Source of the DNA: Anniella stebbinsi
Taxonomy: Eukaryota; Chordata; Lepidosauria; Squamata; Anniellidae
DNA: 64,000 bases
Reading direction: 5' to 3'
Assembly: GCA_029215795.1 (NCBI GenBank)
Contig: JARDYH010000003.1
Coordinates: 65,542,109 to 65,606,108, forward strand
Made by a program: the position numbers and the translations under genes
The notes under the pieces: generated by a model
Seen by the model: the letters and a program-made list of their open reading frames with translations, nothing else
Told to the model about the DNA's origin: nothing
The model's database searches: none
In this document: one piece after another, positions 1-10,759 of the stretch
Numbering within the stretch: the stretch's first letter is position 1
Layout of the letters: each line of letters starts with the position of its first letter

Positions 1-37
1 TGTTATCTAGCTCAGTTCCCTGATTTGGAGAGGCATT

Positions 38-305
38 ATTTATTTTTCATGTCATTTCTATACCACTCAATAACCAAAGCTCTCTGGGCAATTCACAGAA
101 GTTAAAACCATAAGTACAACATAAAATATAGTATGAAAATTATGAAACCACAATACAAAAGTACAACCAGAATAAAACCGAGCAACAATGAAGCGATTTA
201 AAATACAGATTTAAAACAGCAGAATTGAAAGACTAGGATAGTAAATTGCTACAATACTGGAAAAATAAAAAGGTCTACACCTGGCGCCAGAAAGAGTACA
301 AACAT
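38..305 (-). mobile_element. L2-clade LINE 3' end, degraded
   Basis: Read on the minus strand this carries the end of the L2 reverse transcriptase frame (a decayed form of the CCTGGCGCC segment at 279-287), then the A-rich 3' UTR and the terminal block around AGAGAGCTTTGG with the AAATAA tail. The same order is seen in the better copies at 5375-6797 and 48083-50014. A second tail piece follows at about 316-385. Strongly 5' truncated and diverged. Confidence 0.7.
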
Positions 306-849
306 ACCACCCAGTAGATGAAGCTCTCTGGACTATTTACAAAGGTTAAAACACTAAAAATACAACATGCAAAATTTTAAAACCTAATGTCACTGCCTGG
401 TCTGCAGAGCTCAGGAAATGAGCCAGAGTCACTGTTGGCTCCTGAAGTCAGAGCTGCCCAGAATAGACAGGTTGGATTTCAGCCACATACACACATCTTT
501 TCCTAGTAGCCAATAAGCTGGACAAAAATCTTGTGCTTGGTGGGACTGGGCAATATATGTGGCTCTCTTGCTAGCTTGTTGTTAGTCGCCATCTGCGATT
601 CCCTTTTCCTCCCTGAATCCTGCCTTGAGGGTTTCACCTCCCCCTCTTCATAGCAGAGGTAGAGAGCCTATCTACACACACAGAATAAAACACTTTGAAA
701 ACGTTTTGAAAACTGCATATGGAGTGTGTCCTAAGCCCCAACAGTTCTCAAAACTGTTATAAACCGTTTTAAACCTTTTTAAAGCAGTAGTGAGTGCTTA
801 CCCTCTTGTATCCCTTAACAGATCTATCTTTAGGCCTGGCTGAGAGTTC

Positions 850-993
850 AAAGTTGTATTTAAATGGATATTGTCTTTGTATGTTGTCTGTTTTTATGCT
901 TTTAAATTTGTATATCGATTTTAATGTTTAATGTTTTAATCTTTGAAAACTGCTCAGAGATCTTTGGCTACAGGGCAGCATAGAAATGTAAAT

Positions 994-1024
<31 letters not shown>
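850..1024 (+). mobile_element. L2-clade LINE 3' tail with (AAC)n end
   Basis: The sequence follows the L2 3' UTR pattern: TTTGTATAT and TTTTAAT repeats, then a decayed form of the terminal AGAGAGCTTCGGCTATGGGGC block at 950-980, ending in (AAC)n at 994-1024. The simple repeat probably grew from the tail. No coding part is left. Confidence 0.6.
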
Positions 1025-1025
<1 letters not shown>

Positions 1026-1493
1026 GCCCACCACTGTCTACCCACACTTCCTTCTTCACTGCTATGTGGAATGATTAGATTGAGCAGGCTAGCCCAGTCT
1101 AGTCACTCCAAGTTTCATCTTGGCTAATCCTTCTCCTGAGTGTATTCAACATATGCACTAGCACATTTTCAATCACTGCAGTATCAAAGCTCTGGAAATA
1201 TTACAAATTTCAGCTAGGTACAATTATTTAAGAACAGAAAAGGGTTGTGTAGGGTGTTATATGTGCAGCTCGTGAGCCAGCATGGCTTCACTTTCAGTCT
1301 AAACTTCGTCAATTACTTACAGAGAACAAAAGCTAATTAATACACAAGTGCCTACTAGAGCATGTGAGGCCAGTGATGGGCTTGTAACCTGGCCAGGATC
1401 AATAGTTCAGACAATAATTATCTCCCTGTGATTGGGATCAGGTCAACAAGCCTGATCCCAAATACTTCCACATGCTGTGTAAACTGACACTCA

Positions 1494-1848
1494 GGCCTCC
1501 TCCACACGGGGCGTTTAATGAGCCTTGAAGGCTCATTATAAATTTTACCTACACACGAGCGGAGCGCAAAACGGGCGTACAGGCGCGTTATCTCCCCGAT
1601 AATGCGCATTTTCGAACGCGCGTTAAATAGCGACTTTTATTTTGCTCCGGCCGTTAAAGCGCATTTTCGCTGTGTGAACAAGCGATTATGCGCATTAACT
1701 ACCTGGAAAGCGCTTTTTGGGCATCTTTTAATGCGCTTCGCCGCTTCTCGCCGCCTCCCGTGCAGAGGGATTGTGAGTAAATGCGCCTCCGCGATAATGC
1801 GCATAATCGCGGAACCAGGCGCAAAGGCGCATTCTTGTGGAGGGGGCC
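1494..1848. mobile_element. 355-bp CpG-rich GCGC-type element with terminal inverted repeats
   Basis: The ends are inverted copies: GGCCTCCTCCACACGGGGCG on the left and, on the other strand, GGCCCCCTCCACAAGAATGC on the right. The trinucleotide TCA flanks both sides (1491-1493 and 1849-1851), a possible 3-bp target duplication. The interior is packed with GCGCATTATCGC, GCGATTATGCGC and similar CpG palindromes, in sharp contrast to the surrounding CpG-poor DNA. A related 266-bp copy in the opposite orientation interrupts the L2 at 48400-48665, which shows the element moves. The open frames across it on both strands are by-products of GC content. I cannot place it in a named superfamily; a 3-bp duplication would suit PIF/Harbinger. 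Confidence 0.7.
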
Positions 1849-1855
1849 TCAGAAT

Positions 1856-3010
1856 GCAAACTTTTTGGGGATTCAAAAACAAACTATCCTAGAACCCATT
1901 TTGGGTTCCACACTTCCTAAACAGAGGGTGATTTTTTTTCTTTGCTTCTAATCTAAGCGACATATAAGTGTTGCAAATAAATAAATAAGCCCACAATGTA
2001 AATATACATTAGCTCTTACAACAAAATTGAGCATTTCACAGAGCAAAAATTACATAGTGGCTATAGACCAAACTTGTATTTCAAGTTCATTTATGTGTCC
2101 TAAGCTGCTTGCTACATCTCCACATGCAGCAGGATTCAGCACACTCTGTCCCAGCAGGGGGCAAGTATTTGCACAGCATTACAGAAGGTATTGGTACTTC
2201 CGTACGAACAATGTTTATCCCAGTCAAGCCTGAAAGCTTTATGGACCATCTGTGGTTTGTATTACTTCAAACATGGGGAAACTGCAAGATATCCATGCCA
2301 TTTATTACTACTTATGTACACACAATGCAGAAGGAAACAAAGCACAACAATTTACTAATTTCTCTTCACCTCAGACCAAAACATAAAAGGTTTTTCTGCA
2401 TATCTGTTTAGGAGTGAACCCATTCAGTCTAGCCATTCTATAGCACCAATTAGATATAATTTTCAGTTTGCAAACACCAGCTTTGTCTAAAATCTGCAGG
2501 GTTCACAGCTTTCTAGTTTCTACAAAAACATGATCCTTGTTGCTTAGAAACTATCTGCCTTAGGTGTTTTACACATTATTTATTTAATTTTGTTCAACAG
2601 CTTTTCAGAGAGTCTGTATTCTTCACACTAATTTAAACATAATCATCAAGCACACTCTCAACATTCAATACAAATTCTGCTGAAATGAAATAAAAAATAA
2701 AAAAAAATAACATTTGCAGGCATCTCACATCCTGGATCCAGGAATCTCTTCCTGCTAGGGAGTGTGCTTCTACTCAATTCAAGCTAGATCAATTTGTCCA
2801 GTGTTGCAGTGGATCATGTCAAATACATGTGAGACATTTGTGCTCTGCTCTACTGTAGATCTAATCCTATTTTTATCGGGTCAGCCAAAGAGCAATGCAA
2901 ATCCTTGAGAAGATTGTGAGAAGGAATACTAAGTTTTAATATGATGCATTCTAGGTTGGGTTGACGTAGCTTTGATAGGGTAAATATTATGCATCGTTCT
3001 TGCCATCTCA
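1856..3010. other. AT-rich stretch without a recognisable gene
   Basis: Frames here are short and carry no recognisable motif. A (AAAT)-type low-complexity patch lies at about 2690-2710. I see nothing else I can name. Confidence 0.5.
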
Positions 3011-3014
3011 TGTC

Positions 3015-3425
3015 ACATGGACATTTTAGAGCAACAAAACAGGTAGAAAGGGCAACCAAAATGATCAGAGGATGGAGCATTTTCCCAAAGGAAGGCTCTT
3101 TCATTTAGAAAAAAATACAACCAAAAGGAAACATGGTACAGATGTAATGTTACAAATAGTGTGGAGAAGTGGATAGAAAAGTTTGCTCTCTCATATCCAC
3201 AGCTATTAGCCACGACAGTTAGACAGTTAGATGAAACCTTCCATTTCAGAGGCTACATGATCTGAATACCTGTTGGTGGGGTATAAACAACAGAAGAAGA
3301 GTTGTTGCTTTCATATTCAACTTGAGGATTTACTGGAATCTTTTGGCCACTGCTGGAAACAGGATGTTGGGCAACATCGACCTTGGTCTGATCCTGCAGG
3401 GCTCTTCTTCTGTTTTGCAGTCTGG
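3015..3425 (+). mobile_element. CR1-like LINE 3' end fragment
   Basis: The segment keeps the order of a reptile CR1-like family. First comes RT C-terminal sequence (AAGGGCAACCAAAATGATCA at 3048-3067), then a decayed region, then the terminal block containing GCCACTGCTGGAAACAGGAT at about 3345-3364 and CTGATCCTGCAGGGCTCTTC at about 3389-3408. A parallel fragment lies at 24780-25130. The 117-residue frame at 3273-3626 spans this relic and is not a host gene. Confidence 0.65.
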
Positions 3426-3429
3426 TATC

Positions 3430-5260
3430 AAAAAACCTTCAATCATGCATGTGAAGTGTCAGACTTCATATTTCCTGGTTGCACTGGGAAATATGTTCTG
3501 AGTGTGCAGCAGGATACGAGTTTGAATCTAATATGTAACTCTGCACCTGGAATACGCCATCCAAAGGACAGACATCTGATCTTAACATATCCTCCTGAAG
3601 CAAAGTCAGACTTCAGCTTGCTCTGATGCTTTTGCTTTATACTTTACTAATAAAGTTGTTCACAACAGGTCCAGCTTCAGCCCCACAGTTACTGTAGAGT
3701 TGGTGTCTACAACTTGCTGTGGTTGCTTGGAGTAATTCTACTTGTTTTGGCTGTGAATGTAAACAGACAGGTATACATGTTCTTGACCTCTTCCATATTA
3801 GCTGGCTATATCCTGCCAAGAGAATGGTTCCTTGCTTGAGGTCAGTTGTTAATGCTTCTTTATATATTAATAATTATTGACTATTTGCCAATCTTCCATT
3901 CTTGGACAAGAGAATCAAGGGGTATCTCAGCTCCGGATATTCCTAGACATGATGGATGACTATCTGGAGTTGATTCAAACTGCATCTGAGGTCATGTTAG
4001 GAAACCATATTGGTAGCTCTTATGATCTAGCATCCTGAAAATGACAAGTGGATATGGTCCTTTTGATACCTCCTAGTTTCTCATTATGTATCAGCAGGCC
4101 CAGATACAAAGATGGTACTACATTCCACTTAAGCATATCCTGCTTTTCTGCCATTAACTAGTACCTCCAACTTTCAGACTACATAGTTGATATTTTCTAA
4201 TTTCACCAAGAAAGGTTGAGATTGTAAACATTATTCATCAAATTGAACAGATTTCAGTTGTTGGGGTGGGAGTGAGAAAACCCACTTTGTAAAGAGAAGA
4301 AGCTTGATGCTTTACGACTTCGAGCCTCGTGTCAACTGAAATGCAGAGTAGCTGTGATATAAGATCATATCTCCTTACTTTGAATGAGATTTTACAAGTG
4401 CAGGCTAATGCATTAGATTCTAACTTAAGTCCTCCAGGATACAGGAAGCAGTATATCAGTCTACCTTGACAGTTATTGATATTTAAGAGCATATCAAGTT
4501 ACATTAAGAATTTGACATATTAGGTCAACATCCTGTTTCTACAACTTCCCATCAATCTGAAATTACAGTATGACCTGGTTCTTGTTCTGTATATGCCTAA
4601 AACAGCAATCCTATGGTCCCTGGGACAGCATTCCAGGCTGCATAGGATTGCTTACAAAATTCTTTCAAGGTTGGAGGCACCACTCTGACCTCAGAATGGG
4701 GAGTTGGGAGATCTGACCCCTGCCATAACCAGTGTGGATACGACATAAGAACAATGTGCTAGCTTCCTCTACAAGATCAGATACTTGACCTCAGAGAGGG
4801 GGAAAAGGGGGTGTTCTAGCAAGGGGGGGAGGAGACTGGAGAGGCCAGGATACCAGTTATCCTGAGGCTCTTCCAGCCTCCTTCTCTAACCCTCCAATGT
4901 GCACTCACTAGATGGGCTAAAATGTGAAAGGAGGATGAGGAGATGAAGATTACCTCCACAGCTCCTTCCACCATCTATTAGATGATCATAAACCTCCAAT
5001 TTGAGGGGTTTCAAAGTGGCAAGGGTGCAATCAATACAATTGTGCCCAAACTGATGTTAAGGTAGTATAAGCTATTGTATAGTTACACAGAAGCTGCAAT
5101 GGAGAATTCTTTCAAGCTTTACACATATGCCAATATAAACCACAAAACTTATTCTGCCCTTTCCAAACTATAACTATACCTATTTCAAGCCTTGTAATTC
5201 TAACTGCAGAATTTCATAATCTGCCACCAACCAGTATATCCTGGCCCACGGAGATCTGGT
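3430..5260. other. Gene-free stretch
   Basis: No coding signal is visible. A small foldback lies at 4606-4655, where CAATCCTATG is mirrored by CATAGGATTG about 40 bp later; this looks like a short MITE relic. Confidence 0.45.
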
Positions 5261-5323
5261 TCACACGTAATGAGAAGTCAACATGGGTGAATTTCCCCCA
5301 TGGGGTTTCTTCCTACGGTGGTA

Positions 5324-5374
5324 GCCTTCATTTTAAATATTCGAGATGGGTTGTGGTTGTGCTGTAATTTATTT
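5324..5374. repeat. Left copy of the 51-bp target-site duplication of L2-A
   Basis: Starts GCCTTCATTTTAAATATTCG and ends just before the AAAT-type tail of the L2. It is matched at 6798-6848 with one mismatch (TTGTGG here against TTGGGG). Confidence 0.85.
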
Positions 5375-6797
5375 ATTTTTATTTATTTATTTATTTATTT
5401 ATTACATTTGTATACCGCCCCATAGCCGAAGCTCTCTGGGCGGTTTACATAGGATTAAAAACAATTAAAAACAATATACAAAAATTAAAACAGCAAAAAC
5501 ATACAACATACACACAATCTATACATTTAAAAACCACATCAACACTTCAAAAACTATAAAAACAAAACAAAACAAACCCAGGCTCCTCAGATATTGCCAA
5601 ATGCCTGAGAGAAGAGGAAAGTCTTGACCTGGCGCCGAAAAGATAACAATGTTGGCGCCAGGCGGGCCTCGTTGGGGAGATCGTTCCACAATTGGGGAGC
5701 CACCACAGAAAAGGCCCTCTCTCTTGTTGCTGACCTCCGAGCCTCCCTCGGAGGAGGCACTTGGAGGAGGGCCTTAGATGTTGAACGTAGTGTTCGGGTA
5801 AGTTCATGTCGGGAAAGGCGTTCCATCAGGTATCGTGGTCCCAAGCCATGTAAGGCTTTATCGGTTAAAACCAGCACCTTGAACCGAGCTCAGAAACATA
5901 CAGGCAGCCAATGCAAGCGGGCCAGAGTAGGTCTTATATGTTCGAACCTACTGGTTCCAGTTATCAATCTGGCCGCTGCATTTTGCACAAGCTGCAGCTT
6001 CCGAACCACCTTCAAAGGCAGCCCCACGTAGAGTGCATTGCAGTAATCTAACTTGGAGGTTACCAGAGCATGGACAACTGAAGCCAGGTTATCCCTGTCC
6101 AGATAGGGACGTAGCTGGGCCACCAACCGAAGTTGGTAGAAGGCACTCCGTGCCACTGAGGCCACCTGTGCCTCAAGTGACAGAGATGGTTCTAGGAGAA
6201 TCCCCAAGCTACGAACCCGCTCCTTCAAGGGGAGTGCAACCCCATCCAGAACAGGTTGAACACCCTCCATCCGGTCAGCGGAACCACCCACTAACAGCGT
6301 CTTAGTCTTGTCTGGATTGAGTTTCAGTTTATTAGCCCTCATCCAGTCCATTGTCGCAGCCAGGCACTGGTTCAGCACATCCACAGCCTCACCTGACGAA
6401 GATGAAAAGGAGAAATAGAGCTGCGTGTCATCAGCGTACTGATGACAACGCACTCCAAAACTCCAGATGACTGCACTCAACGGTTTCATGTAGATATTGA
6501 ACAGCATGGGGGACAAGATTGACCCCTGCGGAACCCCATACTGGAGAATCCACGGGGCCGAGCAATGTTCCCCAAGCACCACCTTCTGGAGCCGACCCAC
6601 CAAGTAGGAGCGGAACCACTGCAATGCAGTGCCTCCCACTCCCAACTCAGCCAGTCGTGCCAGAAGGATACCATGGTCGATGGTATCGAAAGCCGCTGAG
6701 AGATCAAGGAGAATCAACAGAGTCACACTCCCCCTGTCTTTCTCCCGACATAGGTCATCATACAGGGCGACCAAGGCTGTTTCTGTACCAAAACCAG
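5375..6797 (-). mobile_element. L2-clade LINE copy A, 5'-truncated, 1.4 kb
   Basis: Read on the minus strand, the copy begins inside the RT just before the ALVALYDDL segment and runs to the 3' UTR. The 3' end has the CCGCCCAGAGAGC/GGGGCGGTATA block and an (AAAT)n tail at 5375-5401. It is flanked by 51-bp direct repeats, direct evidence of target-primed insertion. It shares most of its sequence with copy B at 48083-50014 and supplies the uninterrupted site where copy B carries an inserted element. Confidence 0.92.
5587..6774 (-). pseudogene. L2 reverse transcriptase C-terminal half, broken by one frameshift
   Basis: A 294-residue frame (6774-5890) carries the RT palm: [16 protein letters not shown] holds the first catalytic aspartate, [17 protein letters not shown] is the next block, and [14 protein letters not shown] has the YADD catalytic pair. 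The C-terminal part continues in another frame (5877-5587), with [15 protein letters not shown] and ending [18 protein letters not shown]. The frameshift near 5880 separates HWLPVCF from the rest, whereas copy B reads through the same place. The endonuclease domain is missing because of 5' truncation. It cannot encode a functional protein. Confidence 0.88.
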
Positions 6798-6848
6798 GCC
6801 TTCATTTTAAATATTCGAGATGGGTTGGGGTTGTGCTGTAATTTATTT
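6798..6848. repeat. Right copy of the 51-bp target-site duplication of L2-A
   Basis: Matches 5324-5374 with a single mismatch and joins the truncated 5' end of the L2 (minus-strand CTGGTTTTGGTACAG). Confidence 0.85.
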
Positions 6849-6873
6849 TTACATGCAAACCTGGCAAGAGTAG

Positions 6874-6946
6874 GTTGTTGGGGTGGTTAACAAGAACCCA
6901 GAATCCATGTGGCTTGTTCATGTGGCTTGTTAACCACCCCAACAAC
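6874..6946. repeat. Perfect 21-bp inverted repeat with 31-bp loop
   Basis: 6874-6894 (GTTGTTGGGGTGGTTAACAA plus G) is the exact reverse complement of 6926-6946. The loop contains two copies of CATGTGGCTTGTT-like sequence. A stem this exact suggests a recent or conserved foldback element. Confidence 0.85.
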
Positions 6947-7044
6947 CCAAACCTGCTGGGTTCACACGTAGCACCAAGCTACAGTCTGCCCCTGCTGTGG
7001 CTCAAATATCCAATACAGTGAAAACCCCCACAGTGTATTCCACC

Positions 7045-7222
7045 CATGGCAGCTTCCATGGAAACCCACTGGGTGACTTTGGGCCAGTCACAGACTCTCA
7101 GCCCAACCTACCTCACAGGGTTGTTGTTGTGGGAATATAAAATGGAGGGGAGGAGGATTATGTATGCCACCTTGGGTTCTTTGGAGGAAAAAGGTGGGAT
7201 ATAAATGTAATAAATAATAAAA
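7045..7222 (+). mobile_element. MIR-like CORE-SINE, 3' two-thirds
   Basis: Starts in the conserved core (CCCACTGGGTGACTTTGGGC) and passes through ACCTCACAGGGTTGTTGTTG. It ends in an L2-like tail, GGTGGGATATAAATGTAATA plus AATAA repeats. The tRNA-like head with the A and B boxes is missing. The tail similarity to L2 suggests L2 machinery moved it. Confidence 0.75.
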
Positions 7223-7229
7223 ATAAATA

Positions 7230-8600
7230 AACATGCAAATCTGCCGAGACAGTCAAACTGTGCATAGGGACATCTTCATTTGGAAAGTAAAGCAGAGCAC
7301 AACTATACAAATGTATTGTGAGGCACAACCAAATGAACCAAATATAACCAAATGAATTGGGATGAAGTTATTAACGTGTGTTGTTTCTTAGAGTCCCTGG
7401 CAGGATAGGGAACAATCTTTAGTAACGGTCACTCATACTTAAACAGTTAAGGACTACAACCTTGTAAAAAGCACATTTATAGTAAATACACAGAACGCAC
7501 AAATACATAGGATACACAAGGAATTAATTGTTTTAAAGTGTTTCTCTTGCTCTGTTCTTAAATATGTTTTCTCACAGTCCTCCAAATGTATGGAAAACCT
7601 ATTTATCTGTCATCTCTGGATCTATTTCAACCCTAGCAAATTCAAGTTCTGGGATCAAGAACATCAGAAGGTCATGGGTACAACATAATTGGTTGCCTTG
7701 AAGACCTGGGAACTTCTGGGCTAAAAGCAGGAGTGAAAACTGATACATAAAAAACTTACCAGACTGCCAGAAGAAGAAGAAGAAGTCACAAAAAAGTTTC
7801 TTACCTGAAAAATATAATAGGAAAAAAAATGTTAGTATTTTCATACACATATCATTTAGCCTTTCAAATATTATACAACTCTGAAAGTTCACTGCACTGC
7901 ATGCTCCATTGAACAAAAAAACATTATTTTGATTGTAATCTTGTGTGGAGGGGCTATTGTGAGTTTTTATTTATTGCAAAGCCCAAACACAGTAACTAAT
8001 ACAGAAATAATAAATAATGTTGAAAGGATTATTTTCTTTTCTTTTTCTTTTCTTTAAGGACAAGTGAATCACTGTGTGTCCTTGGTGATTAGACTAAGTA
8101 TAAAGAAAAGTTTGTCATCTGTAAAAGCTGTGACCTGGTCCTTTTGTAATTTCTTTCCATTTTTCCCCCCCCCACAGACATGGGGCAACATTTCTTGTAG
8201 TCATTTTCACCTTCAATCTTGCTGAGGACCTGCCCACTAATAACCATAATGAAACATGCTTTATGTGAGAGCCTGTTCATTTATTTCCATTCCCGTGAGT
8301 GCCTTCAGAGACCAGTGTTGCAATCACGGCTACTTACTATTTAATTCCCAGCCAAATTTATGGCCAAATTGAAAAATGGATGCAGGTTGCCTGATGCAGG
8401 ATGCTTTTGTCTGAAGTGTCCTCATGGAATCATTATACTTGCATTAATCTTTAATCTGCAATTAAACAATCAGTTCTATGTAAAAGATAACAGAAAATTG
8501 ATCTATGAATGTGTTCTTGACAATATTTCTTAATGTGTGTGTATGGTAGCAAAAAAGTGAATGGATGCAGGGATGAAGAAGTTGATAATTGGAGAAGAAT
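7230..8600. other. Gene-free AT-rich stretch
   Basis: No recognisable coding frames. There are pyrimidine-rich (TTTTC) and poly-C patches near 8030-8060 and 8165-8174. Nothing else is identified. Confidence 0.45.
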
Positions 8601-9857
8601 TCATCATTAGCCGTAGGGTCAGCAAAAGGTTATGCAGAGAACAAAATCTTTATTACTGGGCTGCACTCATTCCGTACATTTCTAGGTTTATCTTTTTCCT
8701 TCCCCCCAGTTGAGAAACACATGGGGGCAGGGGGGAGAGAGAAGACAATGGACAAAAGGCACAGCTTAACTGATAAATCTGGCTTGGCAGAAATGCAACC
8801 TGCTTTGAATCTGCTTCTTTCCAATTAAGAGCCCAGCTTCCAGCTCCAGCAGATGCTTAATTGGTGGCTGAGGCTGCCAGGCAGGCACCAGCACTACAAT
8901 CATTAACAGGTAGTTTGAAGCCATTAAGGTGCTTGTGCTTGTCAATTTCCTTCCCACACGCCATCATCATAAACCACCTTCCTCCTGGAAGCCAGCCTTC
9001 CTTGCTGAGAGAAGCTACTAGCAGCTGAAAGCTCTGCCTCAATTCCAAGGCTTCCAAAGTTATTAAATTAGGACCCAAGTTTGCAGGTGCGGCAGGCACA
9101 TAAACAGGCCTCCTTGTCTAGTTTCAGTGTTCTATCAGCACGGTACCAAATGGCAACAACAGTAGGTAACCAGAAGGGTCTCTGCCAGTGAAATCAGGCA
9201 AGAATTCCATAATTAAATCTTGATAATAGAGAGGGCACAAACATCTGTTCCTCTCCCATTTCCCCCCCCCCCCACAAAGCTCTAAGGAGGCAACACACGG
9301 ATCATTTTGTACAATTATAATGAATATAATGCAATACCAACAACAACAACAAATGACAAATAAATACAGAAACATGAAAATGGTGTGGGTGGGTAGTGTG
9401 GTGTCCTCTATGTTTTATACTAATATTGAACAGACCTGGTAACTTGGCTCTTATAGCAGATTAAACACAATCAGTTGTTGTGCGAATTAGCAAGGAGTGC
9501 CTGTTTTGTCAGTAGTTCCCAATATGATAGATAAACAAAATCACTGGGCTGAGTTAGCAGATTGATGCTCCCATAGAGGTACTGAGTGTAAAGTACAAAC
9601 AAGGGGATTCAAAAAAATGCCTATCCTTGGAGGCAGCTTTTTGCACTACGGTGCATAAGAATCTAATGCTGGTGTAGCTCATCTCTTCACATGGAGAATA
9701 GGCAGTATCCAATGTGACATGAGTGCTGATGTTACACTAGCATAAGGGGCCTCTACCATACTGCCAATAGCATTAGCTGGCATGATGGATTTTCTGGGCA
9801 ATCCTGTCGTGCCAGCTAGTGCTATTTGCATTGCATTAGAGATTTCTTACATTCCCG

Positions 9858-10008
9858 CAGGGGTAGGCAACCTTTTTGGCCGGTGGGTACATTTGGCAAT
9901 TTCAGAAACCATCCTGGGCACTGTCACAAAATGGCTGCCATGGGAGGTGTGGCAAAGGACACAATGTGCCCAAAAGACTGAGTATAAAGCATAGCTGCTA
10001 AACAACAA
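9858..10008 (+). mobile_element. hAT-like DNA transposon end (fragment)
   Basis: CAGGGGTAGGCAACCTTTTT at 9858-9877 has the look of a hAT/Charlie-type terminal inverted repeat. It is followed by GGCCGGTGGG and a CAAAATGGCTGCCATGGGAG segment common in non-autonomous reptile copies. A matching right end and an 8-bp target duplication were not located, so the limits are approximate. Confidence 0.5.
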
Positions 10009-10394
10009 CAACAATTAACATGCTAAACAACTCTTTTGAACCCACCATTTTCAGCACCAATATAAATCTGTTTCAAAGTAAACCCAGCTGCTGATAAGAA
10101 AATGTGTTAATCTTTTTTGAAGTCGGGATGGGTAGGGCACTGTGGTGGGTGCCAAGTCCAGTGGAACACTAGTGCTCATGTTTTATTGGATACTGCCCAC
10201 CATGTCCCAGTTTTGGTACCAGCAATGACATTTACTAAACATATTACCAGTCACAGGATTTATTCTTGGAGACACTTTTTCATATATCTCTGCAGGCTAA
10301 GTTATAATTTTAGGTATACATACACACAATTGTAATATGCAGATGCAGTCTAATATTTTAAAATGTTTTGTTTATAATGTATTGTATTGTCCAT

Positions 10395-10492
10395 TTTTTG
10401 AATAGCCCCTGAAGAAGGCCCAGAAATAGGGGATACAGGGCCAAAACATGTTGGGTTACTTTGAAGAATAAAACTTTAGTTTTTACGGCTTG
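10395..10492 (+). repeat. Interspersed repeat tail (CCTGAAGAAGG type) with AATAAAA
   Basis: CCCCTGAAGAAGGCCCAGAA, CCAAAACATGTTGGGTTAC and GAATAAAACTTTAGTTTT match a recurring vertebrate repeat-end pattern (CTGAAGAAG..GAAACATGTCGGG..AATAAA) known to me from memory. A Penelope-like or other retroelement origin is possible. Confidence 0.4.
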
Positions 10493-10627
10493 AAACATTT
10501 TCATTGGGTGATTTTGGATGTTCCCCAATTTTCTCTAACCCCGATCTTGGAACCAGCAATGGCATTAGAGGATTCTGCATGTCTGCAGTATAGTTGTGGC
10601 ACACAATGGTCCTTGCTCCATTCCATC

Positions 10628-10754
10628 CTTTCCCAACCTGGTGCCCTCTAGATGCTTTGGACTTCAACACCTATCAGCCCCAGCCAGCATGGGCAACAAT
10701 CAGGAAGGCTAGAAGTTGTAGTCCCAAACATCTGGAGAGCGCTAAGGTTGGGAA
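10628..10754. mobile_element. 127-bp palindromic foldback MITE
   Basis: The left arm (CTTTCCCAACCTGGTGCCCT onward) is mirrored by the right arm ending GGTTGGGAAG. Pairing extends through GATGCTTTGGACTTCAAC against GTTGTAGTCCCAAACATC. Related half-arms carrying the CCCAGCATGCC/GGGAGTTGTAGT motif occur near 26960, 28555, 28858 and 41420-41470. It has no coding capacity. Confidence 0.7.
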
Positions 10755-10759
10755 GTCTG

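Larger units (their letters stand above)
5265..6975. repeat. Old inverted-repeat element split by an L2 insertion
   Basis: The parts at 5265-5374 and 6798-6975 belong together. Both carry GGTTCACACGTA near their outer edges (5269 and 6959), and the inner edges are the 51-bp duplication that flanks L2-A. The right part holds a perfect 21-bp stem. The original element was probably a short non-autonomous DNA transposon or foldback repeat. Its family is unknown. Confidence 0.45.

Noticed and set aside
1602..1892. 96- and 81-residue frames on opposite strands
   Set aside because: They mirror each other across a GCGC-palindromic element, so the coding look comes from CpG palindromes.
3273..3626. 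117-residue plus-strand frame as a host gene
   Set aside because: It overlaps the CR1-like 3' terminus (GCCACTGCTGGAAACAGG). The product has no domain and the frame extends past the repeat by chance.
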